This document shows positions 47,787-56,075 of a stretch of 64,000 bases of DNA, piece by piece. Origin of the DNA: Thermopolyspora sp044507605. Its GTDB lineage: Bacteria > Actinomycetota > Actinomycetes > Streptosporangiales > Streptosporangiaceae. How positions within the stretch are numbered: position 1 is the first letter of the stretch; the number at the start of each line of letters is the position of its first letter. The position numbers and the translations under genes were made by a program. A model generated the notes under the pieces. The model was given only the letters and a program-made list of their open reading frames with translations, was not told the origin of the DNA and made no database searches. The DNA lies in the NCBI GenBank assembly GCA_044507605.1, contig JBIQJI010000012.1:52123-116122 (forward strand), written 5' to 3'.

Positions 47787-49310
47787 TCAGCCGGTGCGGC
47801 CGGCGAGGATCTCGGCGGCGGCCTGGCCGCTCACCCGGGCCGAGCCGTGCGTGGCGATGTGGGCGGCGCCGAGGTCGGTGCGGCCCGGCAGGCCCATCTC
47901 CACCACGATGGCGTCGGGGCGGGCGGACAACAGGTGGTCGAGGGCCGTCATCTCCCAGGGGTGGCGGTGGGCGTCGCGTACGACGATGACCAAAGGCCGC
48001 CCCTCGGCCTGCGCGAGCGCCGGCCCCAGGCCGAGCAGGGGGTCGGCGGCGCCCGGCGTCGCGTCCGGACCGGAGCCCATGCCGTCCTCGACGGCCTGCT
48101 GGGCGCCCTCTCCGAGCCGGGTCACCGTGGTGCCGGGCAGGAGCTTGCCCAGCGGCTCGCCCACACCCCACGGGGTGCCGCGGTCGATGGCGAGGTTGAG
48201 CCGGGGGGCCAGCTCGATCACGTGCGGCGCCCCCGGCAGGGGCAGGCCCGCGCCGGGGCGCCGGGTGACCTTGATGGCGCGGCGGGCGGCGACCAGCCCG
48301 ATCGGGGCCCGGTCGGAGCGCCGCCTGCCGAGGCCGCGCATGCGCGCGGCCGCCTCGACCAGTCGTTCCTCGGGCATGGTGCCGTCGGCCACGGCGTCGG
48401 CGATCGTGTCGCGCACGGCGTCGGCGGTGTCTTCGTCGGCGAGCTCGCCGCCGACGCAGATGCCGTCGGCGCCGGCGGCGATGGCCGCGGCGCTGGCGCC
48501 GCCCACGCCGTATCTGGCCGACACGGCCGCCATCTCGATGCCGTCGGTGATGACGGGGCCGTCGAAGCCGAGCTCACCCCTGAGGAGCTCGGTGAGGACG
48601 TGCCGGCTCAGCGTGGCGGGCAGCGTGTCGTCGTAGGCGGTGACCACCAGGTGGCCGGTCATGATGGCCGCGACGCCGGCGTCGATGGCGGCGCGGAACG
48701 GCGGCAGCGCCACCCGGTGGATCTGCTCTCGGGTCGCGGCGACGACGGGCACGGCGTGGTGGGAGTCGACGGAGGTGTCGCCGTGGCCGGGGAAGTGCTT
48801 GGCGCACGCGGCGACGCCGGCGGACTGCATGCCGCGCACCCAGGCGGCGGTGTGGCGGGCGACGAGCTCGGTGCTCGCCCCGAAGGAGCGCAGTCCGATG
48901 ACCGGGTTGTCGGGGTTGGAGTTGACGTCGGCGGAGGGCGCGAAGTCGAGCGTGACCCCGATGGCGGCCAGCGCCTCGCCGAGGTCGCGGGCGATCTCCC
49001 AGGTCAGCTCGGTGTCGTCGATGACGCCGAGGGCGTAGTTGCCCGGCCGTGAGCTGCCGGTCTTGGCCTCCAGCCTGGTGACCTCGCCGGACTCCTCGTC
49101 GATGCCGACGATGGCGTCGGGGTTCTCCGCGCGCAGTGCGGCGGTCAGCCGGGCGACCTGCTCGGGGGCGTCGATGTTCCTGGAGAACAGTACGACCCCG
49201 GCGAGCCCGCCGGCGAGCCTGCGGAGCACCCAGTCGGGTGGCGCGTCGCCGACGAAGCCGGGCAGGATGACGCCATCGGCCAGGGCGAGCAGATCGGCGC
49301 TGCGCTTCAT
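47787..49310 (-). CDS. nagZ: Glycoside hydrolase family 3, beta-N-acetylhexosaminidase-like
   Basis: 507-residue GH3 enzyme. The NagZ subfamily signature KHFPGHGDTSVDSHHAVP, which supplies the catalytic His-Asp dyad, is present near residue 168, and the nucleophile aspartate lies in PVITDGIEMAAVS. The active-site sequences IVGIDEESGEVTRL and DFAPSADVNSNPDNPVIGLRSFG also fit. A C-terminal alpha/beta domain of about 170 residues is added. There is no signal peptide, so it should act on internalised GlcNAc-containing oligosaccharides or muropeptides. A perfect 19-bp palindrome lies 32 bp upstream of its ATG. The neighbouring ngcEFG operon supports amino-sugar metabolism. Confidence 0.88.
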   Translation of the reverse strand: MKRSADLLALADGVILPGFVGDAPPDWVLRRLAGGLAGVVLFSRNIDAPEQVARLTAALRAENPDAIVGIDEESGEVTRLEAKTGSSRPGNYALGVIDDTELTWEIARDLGEALAAIGVTLDFAPSADVNSNPDNPVIGLRSFGASTELVARHTAAWVRGMQSAGVAACAKHFPGHGDTSVDSHHAVPVVAATREQIHRVALPPFRAAIDAGVAAIMTGHLVVTAYDDTLPATLSRHVLTELLRGELGFDGPVITDGIEMAAVSARYGVGGASAAAIAAGADGICVGGELADEDTADAVRDTIADAVADGTMPEERLVEAAARMRGLGRRRSDRAPIGLVAARRAIKVTRRPGAGLPLPGAPHVIELAPRLNLAIDRGTPWGVGEPLGKLLPGTTVTRLGEGAQQAVEDGMGSGPDATPGAADPLLGLGPALAQAEGRPLVIVVRDAHRHPWEMTALDHLLSARPDAIVVEMGLPGRTDLGAAHIATHGSARVSGQAAAEILAGRTG

Positions 49311-49341
49311 GCGGTGCGGCTTTCGAGCATGCCGACAATCT

Positions 49342-49360
49342 AATAGGAAACTTTCCTATT
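49342..49360. promoter_or_regulatory. Perfect palindrome upstream of the GH3 gene
   Basis: AATAGGAAACTTTCCTATT is a perfect 9-1-9 palindrome 32 bp upstream of the GH3 hexosaminidase ATG, in an AT-rich patch of an otherwise very GC-rich sequence. It is a strong candidate operator for a carbohydrate-responsive repressor that is not encoded nearby. Confidence 0.7.
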
Positions 49361-49409
49361 TGCTAGTGGGCACATCCCCGATTTGACGGAACGTTCTATC
49401 AGTCTACCA

Positions 49410-49423
49410 AGCAAGCGCTTGGC
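49410..49423. promoter_or_regulatory. Candidate TetR operator
   Basis: AGCAAGCGCTTGGC contains the perfect 10-bp palindrome CAAGCGCTTG, 78 bp before the TetR start. It fits the AnCAAGnnCTTGnT consensus described for KstR2-type regulators except at the last base. A TTGACG -35-like hexamer at 49384-49389 upstream places it at a promoter, consistent with autorepression. Confidence 0.55.
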
Positions 49424-49500
49424 ATCATCGCGACGAGGTAGCGGGTGAGCGGCGAGCGCTCCTTTCGTTGCGCGAACGGCCGGAGGCACGGAGGCTCATA

Positions 49501-50235
49501 ATGGACGACGTGGACATGCGAAAGAACTCCGGCGGAGCGGCGACCGCCGAAGACGGCATGCGGACCTCTCCGCGCGGCGCACCGGCCAGACGCAGGGCCC
49601 CCGCCAGACGGTCGGCGAACGGGGCCGGTGGGACGGCATCGGATCGCCGCGACCACCTGGTGCGGCTCGCGGCCGACCTGTTCGCACGCAAGGGCTTCCA
49701 GGCGACCACCGTACGGCAGATCGCCGAGGAGGCCGGCATCCTTTCGGGCAGCCTCTACCACCACTTCGACTCCAAGGAGACCATCGTCGACGAGGTCCTC
49801 ACGTCCTTCCTCGACGATCTGGTCGGCGGCTACCGCGCCGCGATCGGCAAAGGCGGCGACCCGCGCACGGTGCTGACCGCCATGATGCGCATCGGCTTCG
49901 CCGCGCTGGAGCCGCACCGCGCCGCCATCATGGTGATGCAGAACGACTGGAACTACCTGCGCTCCCTCGGCGACCGCTTCGACTACCTGGTGCGGGCCGA
50001 GGACGAGGTCGAGCGCATGTGGGTGAGCCAGATCAAGCGCGGCCAGGCCGAAGGCCAGCTGCGGCCCGACGCCGACCCCAAGCTCACCTACCACATCATC
50101 CGCGACACGATCTGGGTGGCCGTGCGCTGGTTCCGCCCCGGCGGCCGGCTCGACGCGGCCGCGCTCGCCGACCACTACAGCACGATCCTGTTCGATGGTC
50201 TCGCCGCCGGCCCGCGCGCCGGCCAGCAGGGATGA
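49501..50235 (+). CDS. TetR-family transcriptional regulator (KstR2-like)
   Basis: 244-residue regulator with an unusually long basic leader (residues 1-55, Arg/Ala/Gly-rich) before the HTH (HLVRLAADLFARKGFQATTVRQIAEEAGILSGSLYHHFDSKETIVDEVL). The ligand-binding half (VMQNDWNYLRSLGDRFDYLVRAEDEVERMW, IIRDTIWVAVRWFRPGGRL) resembles KstR2, the acyl-CoA-responsive repressor of sterol ring catabolism. The ATG at 49501 follows GGAGG. Its stop overlaps the next start in ATGA. No steroid or acyl-CoA genes are nearby, so the regulated process here may concern the AlkD-like partner or distant genes. Effector assignment is inference. Confidence 0.85.
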   Translation: MDDVDMRKNSGGAATAEDGMRTSPRGAPARRRAPARRSANGAGGTASDRRDHLVRLAADLFARKGFQATTVRQIAEEAGILSGSLYHHFDSKETIVDEVLTSFLDDLVGGYRAAIGKGGDPRTVLTAMMRIGFAALEPHRAAIMVMQNDWNYLRSLGDRFDYLVRAEDEVERMWVSQIKRGQAEGQLRPDADPKLTYHIIRDTIWVAVRWFRPGGRLDAAALADHYSTILFDGLAAGPRAGQQG

Positions 50236-50975
50236 CCCCCCTTCACAAGGCCGTCCGGACCGCGCTGAGCGAGGTCGCCGACCCCGCCAAGGCCCCCGCG
50301 ATGCGGGCGTACATGAAGTCGGCGATGCCGTTTCTCGGTGTGCGGGCGGGGCCTCGGCGGGCCGCGCTGCGCAAGGTGTTCGCCGAGCACCGCGTGGAGA
50401 CCGCGCCCGAGTGGCGCCGCGCGGTGCTGTCGCTGTGGCGCGACGCGGAGTACCGCGAGGAGAGGTACGCCGCGATCGAGCTGTCCGGTTTCCGCTACTA
50501 CCGGCCCTGGCAGTCCCTCTACACCGTGCCGATGTACGAGGAGATGATCGTCACCGGCGCCTGGTGGGACCTCGTCGACGACATCGCGATCCAGCGGGTG
50601 GGGCACCTGCTGCGCACGTTCCCCGAGACGATGCGGCCGCTCATGCTCCAATGGGCCCGCGACGACGACCTGTGGAAGCGGCGCACGGCGATCCTGTGCC
50701 AGAACAAGTTCCGTGAGCGCACCGACGCCGGCCTGCTGTACGCCTGCATCGAGCCCAGCCTGTCCGACATCGACTTCTTCGCCCGCAAGGCGATCGGCTG
50801 GGCGCTGCGCGAGTACGCCAAGACCGACCCGCGGGAGGTCGTGCGGTACGTCGAGGCCACCGGCATCTCCGGGCTCAGCAGACGCGAGGCGCTGAAGAAC
50901 CTGCCCATGGACCGGCCGGAGGACCGGCCGGCGGGCCGGTCCGCGCGCCGGCGGGGCCCGGGCGCGGCTACTTGA
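50232..50975 (+). CDS. DNA alkylation repair protein, AlkD-like HEAT-repeat glycosylase
   Basis: 247-residue all-helical protein of the AlkC/AlkD DNA-glycosylase family, which removes bulky or positively charged alkyl bases. The family pattern is visible: MRAYMKSAMPFLGVRAGPRRAALRKVF, RYYRPWQSLYTVPMYEEMIVTGAWWDLVDDIA, LMLQWARDDDLWKRRTAILCQNKF and DIDFFARKAIGWALREYAKTDPREVVRYVE. The W-D-x-V/D motif (TGAWWDLVDDIA) supplies the catalytic aspartate. Its start overlaps the TetR stop (ATGA), so both are on one mRNA and the regulator probably controls it. Its last 8 bp overlap the convergent ngcG end. Confidence 0.88.
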   Translation: MTPLHKAVRTALSEVADPAKAPAMRAYMKSAMPFLGVRAGPRRAALRKVFAEHRVETAPEWRRAVLSLWRDAEYREERYAAIELSGFRYYRPWQSLYTVPMYEEMIVTGAWWDLVDDIAIQRVGHLLRTFPETMRPLMLQWARDDDLWKRRTAILCQNKFRERTDAGLLYACIEPSLSDIDFFARKAIGWALREYAKTDPREVVRYVEATGISGLSRREALKNLPMDRPEDRPAGRSARRRGPGAAT

Positions 50976-51882
50976 GGGCTCCGGCGGTGAGCCCGGCCTG
51001 GATCTGCCGCTGAAAGATCGTGTAGACGACGAGCATCGGCAGGATGGCCATGCTCAGCGCGGCGAACAGCGCCGACCAGTCGGCGTCGTAGCCCGCCGCG
51101 GTGGAGATGTCGGCGATGCCCTGGGTGAGCACCCACTTGTCCCGCGCCTGCCCGTTCAGCAGCACGAGCGGCAGCTGGTACTGGTTCCACTGGCCCAGCA
51201 CGTTGAAGATCGTGATGCTGACCATGCCCGGCCGCGCCATGGGCAGCATGATCTGAAAGAAGACCCGGCTGTGCGAGGCGCCGTCGACGAACGCCGCCTC
51301 GGCCACCGCCGTCGGCAGGGTGCGGAAGAACGCCGACAGGAAGAACACCGTGAACGGCAGCGAGTAGGCGATGTAGACCAGGATCAGCCCGCCGTAGGTG
51401 TTGAGCCCGATGAGCGGCCCGATGACCGGCAGGTCGCCGAGGTTGCGCACGACGAAGAACAGCGGCGTGAGCGCGAGGTACACCGGGAAGGCCAGCCCCG
51501 ACACGAACAGCAGGTAGATGGCGCGGTTGCCGCGGAAGCGGTAGCGGGCGAGCACGTACGCCGCCATCGAGCCGAGCAGCATCGTGCCGAACACGCCGAG
51601 CGAGACCACGATGATGCTGTTGACGATGTAACGCCCGATGTGCGCCTGGGTCCAGGCGCGTGCCCAGTTGTCCCAGTGCGGTGTCGCCGGCAGGCTCCAG
51701 GCGTTGCCGAAGATCTCGTCCTCGCTTTTGACCGACGCGAGGAACGTCCACGCGAGCGGCACCACCACCAGCACCGTCCACACGGCGAGCGCCACATGCG
51801 ACAGCCCCGACAGCGGGCCGAGCCGGGCCCGCCGCTCGGCGCGCGCCGCCCGCCGTGAGATCGTCACTCCCTGCGACGCCAT
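50968..51882 (-). CDS. ngcG: Carbohydrate ABC transporter permease (NgcG-like)
   Basis: 304-residue inner-membrane permease with six predicted spans and the cytoplasmic EAA loop (AVAEAAFVDGASHSRVFFQIMLPMARP) that docks the ATPase. It is the second permease of the NgcEFG-type transporter: the gene follows ngcF by 18 bp on the same strand. The C-terminus QRQIQAGLTAGALK is typical of MalG-type permeases. No ATPase gene is present, so it must use a shared ATPase such as MsiK. The substrate is inferred from the binding protein (GlcNAc or chitobiose-type). Confidence 0.88.
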   Translation of the reverse strand: MASQGVTISRRAARAERRARLGPLSGLSHVALAVWTVLVVVPLAWTFLASVKSEDEIFGNAWSLPATPHWDNWARAWTQAHIGRYIVNSIIVVSLGVFGTMLLGSMAAYVLARYRFRGNRAIYLLFVSGLAFPVYLALTPLFFVVRNLGDLPVIGPLIGLNTYGGLILVYIAYSLPFTVFFLSAFFRTLPTAVAEAAFVDGASHSRVFFQIMLPMARPGMVSITIFNVLGQWNQYQLPLVLLNGQARDKWVLTQGIADISTAAGYDADWSALFAALSMAILPMLVVYTIFQRQIQAGLTAGALK

Positions 51883-51900
51883 GTCGTCCTCCCAGGCCGG

Positions 51901-52806
51901 TCAGTACTCGATGCGGTCACGTCTCGACAGCCGCAGCGACAGCACCGCGAACCCGATCGTGAAGAAGAACAGCACCACGCCCATCGCCGAGGCGTAGCCG
52001 AAGCGGAAGTAGCCGAACGCGTTGCGGTAGATCTCGGCGGCGATCACCGTGGTGGAGTGGTCGGGGCCGCCCTGCTCGGCGGTCATCACCCACACGATGG
52101 CGAAGGCGTCCAGCGCGGCGATGCCGAGATACACCCAGCCGACCTGCACGGTGTCCCAGAGCAGCGGCAGCGTCACCCGGAAGAACAGCTGCCCCCGGCC
52201 GGCACCGTCGATACGCGCCGCCTCGATCAGCTCGGCCGGCATCGACGCCATGCCGGCCGAGAACAGCACCACGTAGAACCCCACGGCCTGCCACACCAGC
52301 ACGCCGAGGATCGACCACAGCGCCACATCGGGGTCGGACAGGAACCCGATCGGGGGCAGCCCGAGCGCCATCAGCGGGCCGTTCACCATGCCGCTGGAGT
52401 CGGGCCGGAACACCTGCTGGAACAGCACCGCGATGACGGCGACCGCGAGCACCTGCGGGAAGAAGAACACCACCCGGTAGAAGCCGGCGCCCCGCACCCC
52501 GGTGACACCGCCGCCGGTGCCGCCGACGTTGAGCAGGAACGCGAAGAACAGCGCGATCGCGATCGTGCACAGCGGCAGCAGCACCAGCAGGACGACGTTG
52601 TGCTCGACGGCCGTCCAGAACACGCCGTCGCGCAGCAGCCGGCCGAAGTTCTCCAGGCCGATGAACGCCGGGGTGGCGTTCACGCCGCGCCAGTTGGTCA
52701 GCGCGATGTAGAACGCCTGGGCGTACGGCGAGATGACGTAGACCAGGTAGAGGAGCACCGGCGCCGCGAGGAACCCCACGACGAACCGCGTCCTGCGGTA
52801 CCCCAT
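51901..52806 (-). CDS. ngcF: Carbohydrate ABC transporter permease (NgcF-like)
   Basis: 301-residue MalF-type permease with six predicted spans (starting FVVGFLAAPVLLYLVYVI) and the EAA loop LIEAARIDGAGRGQLFFRVTLPLLWD. The ATG at 52806 is set by GAGGGAGG and lies 14 bp after the ngcE stop; longer upstream frames overlap the binding-protein gene and are rejected. Together with ngcE and ngcG it forms one import unit for an amino sugar or its disaccharide. Confidence 0.9.
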   Translation of the reverse strand: MGYRRTRFVVGFLAAPVLLYLVYVISPYAQAFYIALTNWRGVNATPAFIGLENFGRLLRDGVFWTAVEHNVVLLVLLPLCTIAIALFFAFLLNVGGTGGGVTGVRGAGFYRVVFFFPQVLAVAVIAVLFQQVFRPDSSGMVNGPLMALGLPPIGFLSDPDVALWSILGVLVWQAVGFYVVLFSAGMASMPAELIEAARIDGAGRGQLFFRVTLPLLWDTVQVGWVYLGIAALDAFAIVWVMTAEQGGPDHSTTVIAAEIYRNAFGYFRFGYASAMGVVLFFFTIGFAVLSLRLSRRDRIEY

Positions 52807-52820
52807 CAGCGGCGCCTCCC

Positions 52821-54233
52821 TCAGCGCTGGTACTTCTGGACGGACGAGTCGCCCTTGATGTCCTTGGCCTTCTTCTCGGCCCGGTCCGCCCACGCCTCGG
52901 GGGTGAGCCGGCCGCTCATGAGCTGGCCCGAGATCGCGGCGACCTCGTCGTGCATGGGGGCGTACCACTGGCGGAAGCGGAAGCCCACCCTGTTGGTGCC
53001 GGCCGTGTCGAGCGCCGCCGAGGCGCTGGCGAGGCCCGGCGAGAGACTGCGGCCCTGCCCCGCGCCGTTGACGATGGTGAGCGACTTGATCTGCTCCATG
53101 TAGTCGCCCGCGCCCTTCTTCGACAGCATGGCCCGCATGTACTCCACCCCGGCGAGCGGGTTGGCCGAGTGGGCGGCCACGATGTAGCCCTCGCCCGGCT
53201 GGGAGTGCACGGTGCCGTACGGCATGGCGTCGGAGGAGGTGAAGTCGGGCAGCGGGAACATGGCGTACTCGAAGTCGGCCGGCGTGGTGTCCTTCTGCTC
53301 GTTCTCCACCCACGACCCGACGGGCAGCATCGCCACCTTGTACTTGTTCTGGGCGGTCTGCGTCTGGATGTGGTCGAGGCCGGCGGTGCCCTCCAGCAGG
53401 TACTTGGCGCCGATCTCCTGGAACGCCTTGGCCGCGGTGAGCACCGGCTCGGCGTGCCAGGCGCCGTCCTCCAGGTTGTCGATGTTCTTCAGCACGTCGG
53501 GGCCGCCGATCTTGGCGGCGAGGGTGAGGATCGTCTCGTAGATGTAGAAGGGGTACTTGCCGGCGTAGGTGAAGGGGGCCATCTTGCCCTGCTTCTTGAT
53601 GGTGTCCATCAGCGCCAGGAACGCGTCCCAGGTCTTCGGCACCTCCCAGCCGTTCTCGTCGAAGACCTTCTTGGAGTACCAGATGCCCCAGACCGTGTTG
53701 TTGTAGAACAGCACCTCGAACTTGCCGCCGTAGGTGCCGTAGTCGATGGCCGACGTGTCGATCGTGTCGCGCACCTTGACGTTCGGGTCGTCCCAGCTGG
53801 GGGCGTCGAGGAGCGGCGCGAGGTCCTGCAGCTGGCCGTCCTGCGAGAGCGCGCCGAAGTCCATCGAGTTGGCCCCGGAGTTGTTGATGAACTCCGGCGG
53901 GTTGCCCCCGGCGAAACGCGGCTGGAGGGTCTTGGCGATCTCCTTGGTCGAGCTGAGCTTGATCTCCACCTTGGGGTGCTTGGTGTGGAACAGCGGCTCG
54001 TGGATGTCGGTGACGTAGCCGGTGCCGAGGCCGCCGTCGAAGATCACCAGCTCCAGCGGCTTGTTCTCGGCGATGCCGAACGGGTTGGCGGCGCTCGTCG
54101 CCCCGGCCTTCGGGGCCGCCGAGGAGCCGCCCCCGCCCCCGCCGGGCGTCGCGCAGGCGGCGAGGGGCAGCAGGATGCCGGCGGTGGCGGCGCCGCGGAG
54201 CAGTTCTCGGCGGGTCAGGTGGGTCCTGTCCAT
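52821..54233 (-). CDS. ngcE: N-acetylglucosamine/diacetylchitobiose-binding lipoprotein (NgcE family)
   Basis: 470-residue extracellular sugar-binding protein. A twin-arginine-like signal (RRELLRGAATAGILLPLAAC) ends in a lipobox with the lipid cysteine near residue 27, followed by a Gly/Ser linker. The body carries the NgcE-family pattern ANPFGIAENKPLELVIFDGG, YVTDIHEPLFHTKHP, TLQPRFAGGNPPEFINNSGA, WGIWYSKKVFDENGWEVPKTWDAF and YAGKYPFYIYETILTLAA. The ATG at 54233 follows AAGGAGG. It heads the transporter genes and lies 39 bp after the SIS gene. The family binds GlcNAc and chitobiose in Streptomyces olivaceoviridis; the ligand here is inferred from that. Confidence 0.9.
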   Translation of the reverse strand: MDRTHLTRRELLRGAATAGILLPLAACATPGGGGGGSSAAPKAGATSAANPFGIAENKPLELVIFDGGLGTGYVTDIHEPLFHTKHPKVEIKLSSTKEIAKTLQPRFAGGNPPEFINNSGANSMDFGALSQDGQLQDLAPLLDAPSWDDPNVKVRDTIDTSAIDYGTYGGKFEVLFYNNTVWGIWYSKKVFDENGWEVPKTWDAFLALMDTIKKQGKMAPFTYAGKYPFYIYETILTLAAKIGGPDVLKNIDNLEDGAWHAEPVLTAAKAFQEIGAKYLLEGTAGLDHIQTQTAQNKYKVAMLPVGSWVENEQKDTTPADFEYAMFPLPDFTSSDAMPYGTVHSQPGEGYIVAAHSANPLAGVEYMRAMLSKKGAGDYMEQIKSLTIVNGAGQGRSLSPGLASASAALDTAGTNRVGFRFRQWYAPMHDEVAAISGQLMSGRLTPEAWADRAEKKAKDIKGDSSVQKYQR

Positions 54234-54272
54234 GTGGGTCCTCCTTGTGGGGGGTGTGCGGTGGCCCGGCCG

Positions 54273-55025
54273 TCAGGCGCCGCGCCGGAGCCGGCCGTCG
54301 TATCTGGCCTCCAGGTCACGGTTGTGGGCGTCGCCGCCGACCACGTTGGACGAGCGGTACAGCGGAGGCGTGTCGCCGGCCTCCAGCAGCAGCCGGACGA
54401 CCTCGGCCACCATCATTTGGGCCAGCAGCGCCGACGTGATCGTGGAGACGGCGCCGGTGGCCAGGCCCTCGCCGGGCAGCGGCAGCACGGCGTCGCCGTA
54501 CGGCGCCCGGTTGTCGAGCGTGACGTCGGCCAGATCCAGCAGTTTGCGGCCGGACGGATGGCGAGAGGTCATGGCCGTACTGTGTTGCACGGAGGTGAGC
54601 GCGATCAGCGGATGACCGCGCTCCTTGACGATCCTTGCCAGCTCCACGACCGTGCCGTTGACTCCCGAGCTGGAAATCAGCACGAACGCGTCGGCGGGGC
54701 GCACCGGCGCCAGGTCGTAGATGCGCTGGGCGATGCCCGGGTCGCGCTCCAGCTCGCGGGTGAGGATGCCGACGGGTTCGCCGCCGTACAGGACGAGGTC
54801 GCGCGGGGAGAGCCGGTTGGTCGGGATGAGCCCGCCGGCGCGGCCGGCGATCTCCATCGCGATGGCCTCGGAGTGGCCCGAGCCGAAGGCGTTGATCACA
54901 CCGTCGTCGCGCAGCGACGCGACGAGCAGTTCCGCGGCCCGCAGCACGGGGCCGGCCTGGCTCTGTGCCACCTCCCGGACCAGCTCCCCCACCTGCTGGG
55001 CGTACTCGGCGGCGCCGATGTGCAT
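54273..55025 (-). CDS. UPF0309 SIS-domain protein (NagS-like)
   Basis: 250-residue sugar-isomerase (SIS) domain protein. The phosphosugar-binding loops are NAFGSGHSEAIAMEIAGRAGG and FVLISSSGVNGTVVELARIVK (SSSG), with LIALTSVQHSTAMTSRHPSGRKL characteristic of UPF0309. As I recall, the S. coelicolor member SCO4393 (NagS) was reported to act on GlcNAc-6-phosphate and to determine amino-sugar sensitivity; that link is from memory and the identity of this enzyme is inference. It is second in the rpiR-SIS-ngcEFG operon, 47 bp after rpiR. MurQ etherase is a related fold, but its signature is not evident. Confidence 0.85.
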   Translation of the reverse strand: MHIGAAEYAQQVGELVREVAQSQAGPVLRAAELLVASLRDDGVINAFGSGHSEAIAMEIAGRAGGLIPTNRLSPRDLVLYGGEPVGILTRELERDPGIAQRIYDLAPVRPADAFVLISSSGVNGTVVELARIVKERGHPLIALTSVQHSTAMTSRHPSGRKLLDLADVTLDNRAPYGDAVLPLPGEGLATGAVSTITSALLAQMMVAEVVRLLLEAGDTPPLYRSSNVVGGDAHNRDLEARYDGRLRRGA

Positions 55026-55072
55026 CGTCTGGGTTCCCCCTTCGGTTCGGTGCCGACCCGCCCCGGGCCGGC

Positions 55073-55945
55073 TCAGCTGCGGTCGACCCGGTGGCTGTCG
55101 AGGGCCCTGATGGTCAGCTCGAAGGCCTCGTTGGTGCGTTCGTACGTCCGCTGGGCCACCGCGACGTACACGAGGTCGAGCACGAACAGCTGGGAGTGCA
55201 CGGCGGCCAGGCCGCCGAGGCGGAACGTGGTCTCGCGGCTGGCGGTCGTCAGCACCAGGTCGGCGAGCTCGGCCAGCGGCGAGCGGGCGAACGACGTCAC
55301 GGCCACCGTGGTGGCGCCGCGTTCGCCGGCCTCGGCCAGCGACTCGAGCACCTCGCGGGTGCGGCCCTGGTGGGAGATGCCGATCGCGACGTCGCCGGGG
55401 CCGAGCAGCGCGGCGTCGGCGAGCGCCTGATGGGGGTCGTTGTAGCTCCAGCAGGGCACCTTGATGCGCCGCAGCCGGCCCTCCAGCATGCCGGCGACCT
55501 CGCCGCTGGTGGACATGCCGAACAGCAGCACCCGCCCGGCCGCGGCGATGGCGTCGGCCGCCTTGGCGACCACGGCGAGGTCGAGCTGCGCGGCGGTCTC
55601 CTGAATGAGCCGGGCGTCGGCGGCGGCCATGACCTCGACGACCGCGCCGAGCGGGTCGCCGGGCCCGATCTCGTGGCCGACGCCCACGCCCCAGTCGGCC
55701 TGGGCCGCGCGGCCGGTCTCGGTGGCGAGCGCGACCCGCAGCTCGGAGTAGCCGCGGAAGCCGAAGGACCGGCAGAACCGGGTGACGGTGGCGGCGGAGG
55801 TGCCGCTGCGCTCGGCGAGGGTCACGATCGTCGACCTGGCGGCCTCGGCCGGGTCGGCGAGGATCAGCTCGCCGACCTTGCGCAGCGCCTCGGGCAGCCC
55901 GGGCACCTCGGTCTGGATGCGGCCCAGCGCGCCACCACCCGCCAT
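55073..55945 (-). CDS. RpiR/MurR-family transcriptional regulator
   Basis: 290-residue regulator. The N-terminal HTH_6 domain (about 1-80; STIVTLAERSGTSAATVTRFCRSFGFRGYSELRVAL) is followed by a SIS phosphosugar-sensing domain (about 120-255; RVLLFGMSTSGEVAGMLEGRL, VAIGISHQGRTREVLESLAEA). It heads a minus-strand operon with a SIS enzyme and NgcEFG transporter genes, so a phosphorylated amino sugar is the plausible effector. The ATG at 55945 follows AAAGGAA. A TGAAAATTATTCTCA palindrome lies 33 bp upstream and is probably its own operator. Whether it represses or activates cannot be told from the sequence. Confidence 0.92.
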   Translation of the reverse strand: MAGGGALGRIQTEVPGLPEALRKVGELILADPAEAARSTIVTLAERSGTSAATVTRFCRSFGFRGYSELRVALATETGRAAQADWGVGVGHEIGPGDPLGAVVEVMAAADARLIQETAAQLDLAVVAKAADAIAAAGRVLLFGMSTSGEVAGMLEGRLRRIKVPCWSYNDPHQALADAALLGPGDVAIGISHQGRTREVLESLAEAGERGATTVAVTSFARSPLAELADLVLTTASRETTFRLGGLAAVHSQLFVLDLVYVAVAQRTYERTNEAFELTIRALDSHRVDRS

Positions 55946-55978
55946 CGGGAATTCCTTTCCACCGAAAGGTGAGTCAGC

Positions 55979-55993
55979 TGAAAATTATTCTCA
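55979..55993. promoter_or_regulatory. Candidate RpiR operator
   Basis: TGAAAATTATTCTCA is a 7-1-7 palindrome with one mismatch (TGAAAAT / ATTCTCA), AT-rich in a GC-rich genome, 33 bp before the rpiR ATG. The TGAAA...TTTCA-type symmetry is usual for RpiR/MurR-family sites. It probably governs the whole rpiR-SIS-ngcEFG operon. Confidence 0.65.
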
Positions 55994-56075
55994 GGCCGAC
56001 CGTGCGTCAACCCCCTGCGGGCCGGCGATTCCGCGCTGGCGAGCACCGCTATCCAACATTGGTACCATCGTGGTC

